Shown here: in pieces, positions 57,700-64,000 of the stretch
Layout: every line of letters begins with the position of its first letter
Position numbering within the stretch: position 1 is the first letter of the stretch
Assembly (NCBI GenBank): GCA_958295955.1
Contig: OY282420.1
Coordinates: 400,236 to 464,235, forward strand
Direction of reading: 5' to 3'
Length of the DNA: 64,000 nt
Origin: an uncultured Bryobacterales bacterium
Lineage (GTDB): Bacteria > Acidobacteriota > Terriglobia > Bryobacterales > UBA6623
Position numbers and translations under genes: made by a program
Notes under the pieces: generated by a model
Database searches by the model: none
Told to the model about the DNA's origin: nothing
The model's input: only the letters and a program-made list of their open reading frames with translations

Positions 57700-59652
57700 A
57701 TGACTCACTTGTTCAGCGCGGACGATCCTGCGATCTACGAGATTCAAACGAAAGCGCCGGGGCCCAAAGGGTTCCTGCCGCTTACCCCCGACATGCTGCG
57801 GACGCGGCCGAGCGGCGACATCTTCGGCTGGACGCAAGACGCGGGCATGGGTTGGAATCCGGCGGAGCTCGGCCGCGACGAGTATCTGATCCTCGGCACG
57901 CAGGGCGGCCTGCGCAGCGAAGACGGAACGCCCATCGCGCTCGGCTACCACACGGGGCACTTCGAGATCGGCTTGCTGATGGTCGAAGCGGCGCATGAGA
58001 TTCGGCGGCTGGGCGGCATCCCCTTCGCGGGCTTCTGCTCGGACCCCTGCGACGGGCGCACGCAAGGCACTCCGGGGATGATGGATTCCCTGCCCTACCG
58101 CAACGACGCCGCGCAGGTGATGCGGCGGCTGATCCGTTCGCTGCCGACCCGCCGGGGCGTCATCGGCGCCGCGACCTGCGACAAGGGGCTGCCGGCCATG
58201 ATGATGGCGCTGGCGTCGATGCGCGGCCTGCCTTGCGTGCTCGTGCCGGGCGGCGTGACCCTGCCCCCTACCGACGGCGAAGACGCCGGCAAGGCGCAGA
58301 CCATCGGAACCCGTTTTTCGCGCGGCGAATTGACCCTCGAAGACGCCCAAGCGTTGGGCTGCAAAGCCTGCGGAAGCCCCGGAGGCGGCTGCCAGTTTCT
58401 CGGCACCGCAGCGACATCCCAAGTCGTCGCCGAGGCGCTCGGGCTGGCGCTGCCGCATACGGCATTGGCGCCGTCGGGACAGGCGGTTTGGAAGGATGCC
58501 GCCAAGCGGTCGGCGGCCGCGGTCGCGGCGCAGAAAGCCGCGGGCCTCGCTGTCGACGACATCGTGACCGGCGCGGCGGTGCGCAACGCGATGGTCGTTC
58601 ATGCGGCGTTCGGGGGATCGACGAACCTGCTGCTGCACTTGCCGGCCGTGGCCTTCTGCGCCGGGATCGAGCGGCCCGGCGTCGAGACTTGGGCCGAGGT
58701 GAACCGCCGCACGCCGCGCCTGGTCGATGTCCTGCCGAACGGACCCGTCGGGCATCCCACGGTGCGCGTGTTCCTGGCGGGCGGCGTGCCGGAAACGATG
58801 CTGCACTTGCGCGAGCTCGGCCTGCTGGATACCTCGGCTCTGACCGCGGCGGGCATAAGCCTCGACGAAGCACTCGACGCCTGGCAGGGGTCCGCGCGGC
58901 GGCGGCGGTTCAGGCGGTTGCTGGTCGAGCGCGACGGCGTCGATCCGGACGACGTCATCCTGTCCCCCGGCGCGGCGGCGCAGCGCGGATTGACCGGCAC
59001 GACCGCTTTCTGCCGCGGGAACCTTGCGCCGGAGGGTTCCGTCGTCAAGAGCACGGCGATCGACCCAACGGTGGTCGACGACGACGGCGTTTACCGCAAG
59101 CGCGGACCGATACGGGTGTTTACGCGCGAGGCGGAGGCGATCGAAGCCATCCGCTCGGGCGCGGTCGAACCGGGCGACATCATGGCGCTGATCTGCTGCG
59201 GGCCGCTGGGTTCGGGCATGGAAGAGATTTACCAGATCACCTCGGCACTGAAACACCTCTCCTACGGCAAGCGGATCGCCGTCATTACCGACGCGCGGTT
59301 TTCAGGCGTTTCGACCGGCGCCTGCATCGGCCACGTCGGCCCGGAGGCGCTGGCCGGCGGACCGATCGGCAAGTTGCGCGACGGCGACGTTGTTTCGCTG
59401 GAAATCGACCGCAACCGGCTGCAAGGGTCGCTCGACCTGACGGGCAGCCGCGGGGAGTCCTTCGACGCCGAGGAAGGCGCGCGGCGGCTTGCGGCCCGCG
59501 CGCCGCGCGAGGATCTCGCGGCGAATCCCGGCCTGCCCGACGACACCCGGCTCTGGGCGGCGCTGCAAGCCCACAGCGGCGGGACCTGGAGCGGTTGCGT
59601 TTACGACGTCGACGCCATCGTCGGGGCGCTGGAACGGGCCGGCGGGGCATGA
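57700..59652 (+). CDS. YjhG/YagF-type sugar-acid dehydratase (D-xylonate-like)
   Basis: 650-residue member of the IlvD/Edd superfamily that removes water from a sugar acid to give a 2-keto-3-deoxy acid. The full length and '[20 protein letters not shown]' fit the YjhG/YagF group. Metal or Fe-S cysteines lie in 'CSDPCDG', '[15 protein letters not shown]' and '[19 protein letters not shown]'. Further blocks are '[20 protein letters not shown]' and '[20 protein letters not shown]'. D-xylonate is the known substrate for E. coli YjhG/YagF; here it is inferred only. The AKR/aldolase/TRAP operon some 10 kb away could handle related intermediates. Confidence 0.9.
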   Translation: MTHLFSADDPAIYEIQTKAPGPKGFLPLTPDMLRTRPSGDIFGWTQDAGMGWNPAELGRDEYLILGTQGGLRSEDGTPIALGYHTGHFEIGLLMVEAAHEIRRLGGIPFAGFCSDPCDGRTQGTPGMMDSLPYRNDAAQVMRRLIRSLPTRRGVIGAATCDKGLPAMMMALASMRGLPCVLVPGGVTLPPTDGEDAGKAQTIGTRFSRGELTLEDAQALGCKACGSPGGGCQFLGTAATSQVVAEALGLALPHTALAPSGQAVWKDAAKRSAAAVAAQKAAGLAVDDIVTGAAVRNAMVVHAAFGGSTNLLLHLPAVAFCAGIERPGVETWAEVNRRTPRLVDVLPNGPVGHPTVRVFLAGGVPETMLHLRELGLLDTSALTAAGISLDEALDAWQGSARRRRFRRLLVERDGVDPDDVILSPGAAAQRGLTGTTAFCRGNLAPEGSVVKSTAIDPTVVDDDGVYRKRGPIRVFTREAEAIEAIRSGAVEPGDIMALICCGPLGSGMEEIYQITSALKHLSYGKRIAVITDARFSGVSTGACIGHVGPEALAGGPIGKLRDGDVVSLEIDRNRLQGSLDLTGSRGESFDAEEGARRLAARAPREDLAANPGLPDDTRLWAALQAHSGGTWSGCVYDVDAIVGALERAGGA

Positions 59653-59717
59653 CCGCAGTTTCTCTTTTCCGCGGCCGAATATGCTCGGCGCGCGCCGAGA
59701 GTGGTATAACGGTGAGC

Positions 59718-60503
59718 ATGGACCGCCGTAATTTTCTCGCCGGATCTTCCGCCGCCGGACTGGCGGCCGCGTCCGCCTCGGCCGCTCAGCATGAAACGGA
59801 CGACAATCAAATTTACGAGTTGCGCTGCTATTGGATGCGCAATTCGAAGACCGACCAGTACGGTCGGCTGACCGCGTTCCTGGAAGCCGAGCACCTGCCC
59901 ATGACGAAACGCACGGGCATCGAGGCTCAAGGGTATTTCCGCGTCACGCTCGGCGAACATACGCCGCGGGTCTTCACGCTGTCGGCATTCGATTCGCTGG
60001 CGGATATGGGCGAGAAGCTCCGGGCGCGCGCAGCCGATAAGCAGTGGATGCAGGCCGACGACGATTTCGGCGCGCAGGATTATCCGCAGTACGACCGCGT
60101 CGAAAGCCGGCTGCTGCGCGCCTTCGACGGGATGAAAACGATCGAGACGCCCGGCAAGGCCGACAAGCCGCGGGTATTCGACTTGCGCATTTACGAGCAG
60201 GAAACGTTCCGCGACACGCGCGAGAAGACGCGGATGTTCAACGAGGAAGAGATTCAGATTTTCCGCGACTGCGGCATCCACCCGTTGTTCTTCGCGGAGA
60301 CGATCGTCGGCTCGCGCATGCCGAACATCACCTACATGACCTATTACGCGGACATGGACGCCCGCGGCAAGGCTTGGCGCGCATTCGCCTCGAGCGACGA
60401 CTGGAATCGGATCAAGAAGGTTCCGAAATGGGCGAACGCCGAAGTCGTCTCGACGGTCTCGAACACGCACATGGCGGGACTGCCCTTCTCGCCGATCAAG
60501 TAG
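59718..60503 (+). CDS. exported NIPSNAP family protein
   Basis: 261 residues from ATG at 59718 (a GTG six bases upstream is possible), Tat leader 'MDRRNFLAGSSAAGLAAASA'. Two NIPSNAP-like ferredoxin-fold units: 'QIYELRCYWMRNSKTDQYG' and 'PRVFDLRIYEQETFRDTREK', the latter followed by 'MFNEEEIQIFRDCGIHPLFF' and 'NITYMTYYADMDARGKAWRA'. Function unknown; Solibacteres encode several exported members. 65 bp after the dehydratase gene, so likely in its operon. The frame is open upstream within the dehydratase gene; that extension is not coding. Confidence 0.85.
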   Translation: MDRRNFLAGSSAAGLAAASASAAQHETDDNQIYELRCYWMRNSKTDQYGRLTAFLEAEHLPMTKRTGIEAQGYFRVTLGEHTPRVFTLSAFDSLADMGEKLRARAADKQWMQADDDFGAQDYPQYDRVESRLLRAFDGMKTIETPGKADKPRVFDLRIYEQETFRDTREKTRMFNEEEIQIFRDCGIHPLFFAETIVGSRMPNITYMTYYADMDARGKAWRAFASSDDWNRIKKVPKWANAEVVSTVSNTHMAGLPFSPIK

Positions 60504-60535
60504 GGGCCTGGAACGGACGTTTCAGGAGCATTGAA

Positions 60536-60564
60536 GCGCCGTTAAACGGCCGTTGAAACGGCGC
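60536..60564. terminator. hairpin between convergent genes, possible terminator
   Basis: GCGCCGTT ... AACGGCGC forms an 8-bp stem around a 13-base loop that itself holds the palindrome ACGGCCGT. It lies 33 bp past the NIPSNAP stop and before the convergent HepT gene. No T-tract follows, so if it terminates transcription it is not a classical intrinsic terminator. The rest of 60565-60688 shows nothing. Confidence 0.4.
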
Positions 60565-60688
60565 TGGGGAATTCGCGGCGAAGGGGCCGCCCGTTGCTGT
60601 CGATTCCGTCTTTTACCGTTCCCCCCTACAAGCTCAAAAAAATTGACCGCTGTTGCCAAGCGTCCGGCTTCGGAACGGTGCGCAATCC

Positions 60689-61042
60689 TTATTCCGCTTC
60701 CGGGTTCTCAAGGCCGCACCGCATTCGCTCCACGGCCGCCTTCAACGGCTTGAGGTCTTTTCGGCATGTCTCCCACAAAACCGACGCATGAATCCTGTGA
60801 TACTCGTGCCGGAGAACATTGCCAATCCCAGCGACCGCATCCCATGGGATGTCCCGTTCCTTGTCCTTCAACGCCTGAGGCAGACGCCGGCTGGCTTCCG
60901 AAATGATCTCCAGATTCCGTTCGACAAGCTGACAGACCCGCCGGTCGGCTCGGAAGCTCTCAATGTCATGGTTTGCGATATCGGCCTCTATATTAGCGAT
61001 CGCCTCGATAATATGGTCGGCGTGGACTGTCAGTGACTTCAC
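60689..61042 (-). CDS. HepT-like toxin (DUF86)
   Basis: 117 residues, GTG start two bases past the stop of the MNT gene. Helical HEPN protein with the conserved C-terminal RNase signature 'GIGNVLRHEYHRIHASVLW' (R-x4-HxY type) and 'QLVERNLEIISEASRRLP'. In the HepT/MntA system the toxin cleaves RNA and is inactivated when the MNT partner adenylylates its tyrosine near the active site; that Tyr is present ('HEYHR'). The two genes are a tight pair on the minus strand. Confidence 0.88.
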   Translation of the reverse strand: MKSLTVHADHIIEAIANIEADIANHDIESFRADRRVCQLVERNLEIISEASRRLPQALKDKERDIPWDAVAGIGNVLRHEYHRIHASVLWETCRKDLKPLKAAVERMRCGLENPEAE

Positions 61043-61044
61043 AG

Positions 61045-61494
61045 TTAAAACACGGATTCCGCCTCGCTGACCACGCTGTCGCGCATCGCGGACTCGATCC
61101 CGCGCCGCGTCACGACATCGACCTCGCGGCCCAAACGGTTTTCGAGGAAGAGCTTCACCGAGACGAGATCGATCAAGCTGAAGCTCGCCTTCGGATCGAT
61201 ATCTACGAGCACATCGATATCGCTGTCGGCGCGCTCCTGACCGCGCACGGTCGAACCGAACAAGGCGAGCGACGTGATTCCCCGTTCGCGAAGCGGTTTC
61301 TCCAGGGCAGCCAATTCGGCCCCGATGTCTTTTTTCGTCGGTAGCTCTTTTCGTTCGGTCTCCGTGCGGGCGCTATCGCGTTCGACCATGAGACCGAGTG
61401 CATGGCGGAAAACTTCGCCGGCATTGTTGTAAAGCCCCGAGGCGACCTTGCGCCGAACAAATTGTTCCAGCTTTGGCGTAAGCGAGATGTCCAT
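61045..61494 (-). CDS. ParD-like ribbon-helix-helix fused to MNT-type nucleotidyltransferase antitoxin
   Basis: 149 residues. Residues about 1-45 read as a ParD/RHH DNA-binding domain ('DISLTPKLEQFVRRKVASGL', 'YNNAGEVFRHALGLMVERD'). After a charged linker (about 45-60) an MNT-domain nucleotidyltransferase follows: 'GITSLALFGSTVRGQERADS', 'DIDVLVDIDPKASFSL', with the GSxxRG and DxD catalytic features, and 'ENRLGREVDVVTRRGIESAM'. The MNT part should silence HepT by AMPylation; the RHH part should repress the operon. The start is chosen at ATG 61494. The fusion is unusual for this system. Confidence 0.85.
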   Translation of the reverse strand: MDISLTPKLEQFVRRKVASGLYNNAGEVFRHALGLMVERDSARTETERKELPTKKDIGAELAALEKPLRERGITSLALFGSTVRGQERADSDIDVLVDIDPKASFSLIDLVSVKLFLENRLGREVDVVTRRGIESAMRDSVVSEAESVF

Positions 61495-61671
61495 CGCATG
61501 CTCTCCTCTATGGCAATCGGCTCGCTCGGCGCTGCTCTGCGGTTAAGCGGCGGCGGATTCAGCCCATGCCCTTTCTACGATCGTTATTATACGGAGCTTG
61601 CCGGCCGCAGGCGCTACACTGTAGTAGCGTCTGCCCTCCAGCGGCAAGGCGCGGTATTGGAGACCCGAACC

Positions 61672-62418
61672 ATGAAATGTTTTTTTTCGCTTGCGGCGCT
61701 GCTCGCCGTCCTTGCGCCGATTCTGGCGGCGCAACCCCAGTTCAAAACCCAGGAAGAGTTCGACGGCTTCGTTGCGATTCAGAACGCGGCGTCCCTCGAC
61801 GAACGCATCGAGGCCGGAACGGCGTTCATGGCCAACTTCCCCGACAGCGACGCCAAGGGGCTGGCGGCCTATATGCTGATGCTCAGCTATCAGGGCAAGA
61901 ACGACTTTGAGAACATGATGATCTACGGCGACGAGACGCTCGCTGCCACTACCGACCCGGGCGTCACTGTGGGCGTGCTGGTTTCGCTCTCGAACGCCAT
62001 CCCCAACCGCACGCGCGAGTTCGACCTGGACAAGGAAGAGAAGCTGTCCAAGGCCGAGGATTACGCCAAACGCGCCATTACGATGATTCCAATGCTCCAG
62101 AAAGTCGATCCCAACCTCAGCGACGACGACTGGCTGATGACGAAGAAGAACTTCATGTCTCAATGCCACGAGTCCATCGGGCTGGTCGCCGTCAAACGGC
62201 AAGACTTTCCCGCTGCCGAGGAGTCGCTGCGCAAATCGCTCGACCTGTCGACGGATCCGCTGCCGTCAACCTTGTACAATCTCGGTCTCGCGCTCCACCG
62301 TCAAGGCAAGAAAGACGAGGCGATCAATATTGCCGACCGCTGCATGACCGCGGGAGGCTACAAGCTCGCCGACGGCACCGACCTGTGCAGCAAGCTCAAA
62401 GTCGATGCCGGCCGCTAG
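61672..62418 (+). CDS. secreted TPR-like protein
   Basis: 248 residues from ATG at 61672, with GGAG 11 bases upstream and a signal peptide 'FFSLAALLAVLAPILAAQ'. Helical repeats: 'SDAKGLAAYMLMLSYQGKND', 'EKLSKAEDYAKRAITMIPML', 'AVKRQDFPAAEESLRKSLDL' and 'YNLGLALHRQGKKDEAINIA' are TPR-type. Typical of acidobacterial exported proteins of unknown role. An open frame reaches further upstream, but it overlaps the MNT gene on the other strand and has no leader. Confidence 0.75.
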   Translation: MKCFFSLAALLAVLAPILAAQPQFKTQEEFDGFVAIQNAASLDERIEAGTAFMANFPDSDAKGLAAYMLMLSYQGKNDFENMMIYGDETLAATTDPGVTVGVLVSLSNAIPNRTREFDLDKEEKLSKAEDYAKRAITMIPMLQKVDPNLSDDDWLMTKKNFMSQCHESIGLVAVKRQDFPAAEESLRKSLDLSTDPLPSTLYNLGLALHRQGKKDEAINIADRCMTAGGYKLADGTDLCSKLKVDAGR

Positions 62419-62494
62419 AGGCGGGGGCGGCGCCTGAGAAATTTTCAAAGCCGCCGCGCGGGCCGCTTCAGGATTGGCCGCAAGGCGGGAATCC

Positions 62495-63943
62495 ATGACA
62501 ACGATTCGCGAAATCAGCGCCCCGGGCTTAGCCGAGCGGCAAGCCGCGGTTTCTCGCAAGCAGTCGAAACGGGCGAAACGCGATGAGTTGCAGCGACGCT
62601 TCGCAGACCGCCTGGTCGTACGGGAAGAACTCTCCCGTAAATTCGTTTCGTATCAGGGCAACAAGACCCAACCCGGACTGCGCTGGCTGCGCTACAAGGA
62701 AGGTTTTTCCGCCGATCTTGTCCGCGATGCGCTCAACAAGGCGGACGGCGCGGTACTCGACCCGTTTGCCGGGATCGGCACGACGCCCCTGATCGCGGGC
62801 GGCGCCGGCCGCGAGGCCGCGGGCATCGAGATCATGCCGGTGGGAATACATGCCGCGCGCGCAATCTCTCTGGCGGCCAACGGCGTCAAGGCCGAGACCG
62901 TAGAGGCCGCCGGCGGGGCCTTGATCGAAGCCGCGCGGAACGGCGCAACCGCCGGCGCTTTCCGCTTTCCGCACGTGCCGATCACCAGCCGCGCCTTCCC
63001 GGAAAAAACCGAAGACGAGATTGCCGGAGCGCGGCGTTTTCTGGCTGAATCGGACGACGACAATACTCGCGCGATCCTCGATTTCGCTTGCATGAGCGTC
63101 CTGGAAGAGGCGAGCTACACGCGAAAAGACGGGCAATACCTTCGTTGGGACAATCGTTGCCGGCGGAACCTCCGCGGCGGCATGGACAAGGGGCCCATTC
63201 CCAGTTTTACCGCAGCGCTGAGAAAACGGCTGAACGAAATCCTGGAGGACATCCCCAAGCTGGAGGAAATTTACGGCGGAAAGCCCCCCCGCCTGCTGCA
63301 AGGCTCGGCTCTGGAGAAACTCGCCGCCATGCCCGACCGTTCAATCGGCCTGACGGTCACCTCGCCGCCCTATGCGAACCGCTACGATTACACGCGCACG
63401 TACGCACTGGAACTCGCTTGGTTGAACTTCAGTAAGGCCGACTTCGGCGAACTGCGTCAAGCCCTGATTAGCGCAACCGTGGAAAATCGCTCGAAAGTCA
63501 ATATCCTGAATTGGAAATACCCGAGGGAGAGCACGTTGATTCAGGCGAAGACCGCGTTTCGGGAGCAGGCCGCTCTGCAAGAAGTCCTGGACTCTTTGAA
63601 TCTGCAGAAGTCGGAGTTGAGCAACCCGCACGTCATCCGCCTGGTCGAAAACCATTGCTTCGAAATGGCCCTCGTAGTCGCCGAACCGGCAAGAATCACG
63701 AAGCCCGGAGGGAGAGTCGTGATGGTCAACGACAACGTCCAATATCACGGAGAGGAAGTGCCCGTGGACCTCATTCTGTCGGACATTGCGGAAACCTGCG
63801 GGTTCGACTGCGAAGAAATCAGCGTATTGCCTCGGGGCAAGGGTAATGCAAGCCAGCAGATGGGCCGTTTCGGGCGGCGGGAATTGCGCAAGTGCATCTA
63901 CTACCGGCATATGCCGAAATTTTCCACGGCACCTTGCGCATAG
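62495..63943 (+). CDS. DNA methyltransferase, N4/N6 type (TSPPY)
   Basis: 482 residues. SAM-binding motif I is 'AVLDPFAGIGTTPLIAGG' near residue 85, and the catalytic motif IV is 'VTSPPYANRYDYTRTY' near residue 290, which points to an amino-methyltransferase of the N4-cytosine type with the SAM-binding motif ahead of the catalytic one. A large specificity or target-recognition part lies between and after ('KIEE...' absent; helical region 'LRKRLNEILEDIPKLEEIYG'). The end 'RKCIYYRHMPKFST' is complete. Start ATG 62495 with a weak GGCGGGA upstream. An ATG at 63993 may begin the next gene; a restriction partner could lie beyond the edge. Confidence 0.85.
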   Translation: MTTIREISAPGLAERQAAVSRKQSKRAKRDELQRRFADRLVVREELSRKFVSYQGNKTQPGLRWLRYKEGFSADLVRDALNKADGAVLDPFAGIGTTPLIAGGAGREAAGIEIMPVGIHAARAISLAANGVKAETVEAAGGALIEAARNGATAGAFRFPHVPITSRAFPEKTEDEIAGARRFLAESDDDNTRAILDFACMSVLEEASYTRKDGQYLRWDNRCRRNLRGGMDKGPIPSFTAALRKRLNEILEDIPKLEEIYGGKPPRLLQGSALEKLAAMPDRSIGLTVTSPPYANRYDYTRTYALELAWLNFSKADFGELRQALISATVENRSKVNILNWKYPRESTLIQAKTAFREQAALQEVLDSLNLQKSELSNPHVIRLVENHCFEMALVVAEPARITKPGGRVVMVNDNVQYHGEEVPVDLILSDIAETCGFDCEEISVLPRGKGNASQQMGRFGRRELRKCIYYRHMPKFSTAPCA

Positions 63944-64000
63944 CGCCCGACTTACGGGGAAAGACCAGGGCCGGCAAGATTCCCGCGGCGTCATGAGCAA

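Noticed and set aside
1-64000. tRNA, rRNA or riboswitch genes
   Set aside because: None could be recognised by eye; short structured RNAs cannot be excluded without a covariance-model search.

Overview
The window is a 64-kb piece of a high-GC bacterial chromosome, most likely from the Solibacteres/Bryobacterales branch of the Acidobacteriota. The main reasons are three copies of the TIGR03437-type C-terminal domain (the '...ISPNAIISVFGQ...' and '...VTLYGTGFG.TEPA' signatures that are typical of Solibacter relatives), further domains of that kind on a BNR-repeat protein, many Tat-exported (RR motif) oxidoreductases and TIM-barrel proteins, a TonB receptor with an N-terminal carboxypeptidase-regulatory-like domain, NIPSNAP and DUF4159 proteins. 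This is inference from protein style; no rRNA or tRNA gene was recognised.

Layout. 1-3.8 kb: a partial gene off the left edge, a B12-binding radical SAM protein, a class I methyltransferase and a DUF4159 protein. 3.8-6.5 kb: a clearly lower-GC 901-residue protein combining two alpha-CTD-like modules with a sigma region 4-like helix-turn-helix. 6.6-16.7 kb: a secreted HEAGH metalloprotease-like protein, argS, alr, a BNR-repeat protein, ribulokinase and MaoC. 16.7-24.0 kb: Gfo/Idh oxidoreductase, PQQ-propeller protein, then a metal-uptake-like set (TonB receptor, small ORF, DUF3386, PepSY membrane protein). 24.0-28.1 kb: PPK2 and a Rieske / cytochrome b / octaheme cytochrome c operon resembling a quinol-linked HAO-type module.

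28.1-39.4 kb is the most unusual part. It carries two giant secreted NHL-propeller proteins (1022 and 1533 aa) and the broken tail of a third, arranged as a 3350-bp-period tandem duplication. Each full gene has 12 NHL repeats that are nearly identical as DNA except for a few codons per repeat. The block is bordered by fragments of a second PPK2 gene, contains a formylglycine-generating-enzyme fragment and sulfatase-like tails, and is flanked by direct repeats made of the 5' end of the alpha-hydroxy-acid oxidase gene whose intact copy lies at 39.4 kb. It looks like an expanding, recombining island rather than a classical transposon: no transposase or integrase was found.

39.4-42.0 kb: a translationally coupled alpha-hydroxy-acid oxidase / propeller / tetraheme cytochrome operon. 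43-48.6 kb (minus strand): aldo/keto reductase, HpcH/HpaI-type aldolase and a complete TRAP transporter, a likely organic-acid or sugar-acid uptake and catabolism operon. 48.7-54.7 kb: glnE, a large FtsX-type permease and a small hypothetical. 54.8-60.5 kb: bimodular esterase, TIM-barrel isomerase, YjhG/YagF-type sugar-acid dehydratase and NIPSNAP protein, suggesting plant- or algal-polymer and sugar-acid breakdown. 60.7-61.5 kb: a HepT/MNT toxin-antitoxin pair in which the nucleotidyltransferase carries an N-terminal ParD-like ribbon-helix-helix. 61.7-64 kb: a secreted TPR-like protein and a TSPPY-type DNA methyltransferase at the right edge.
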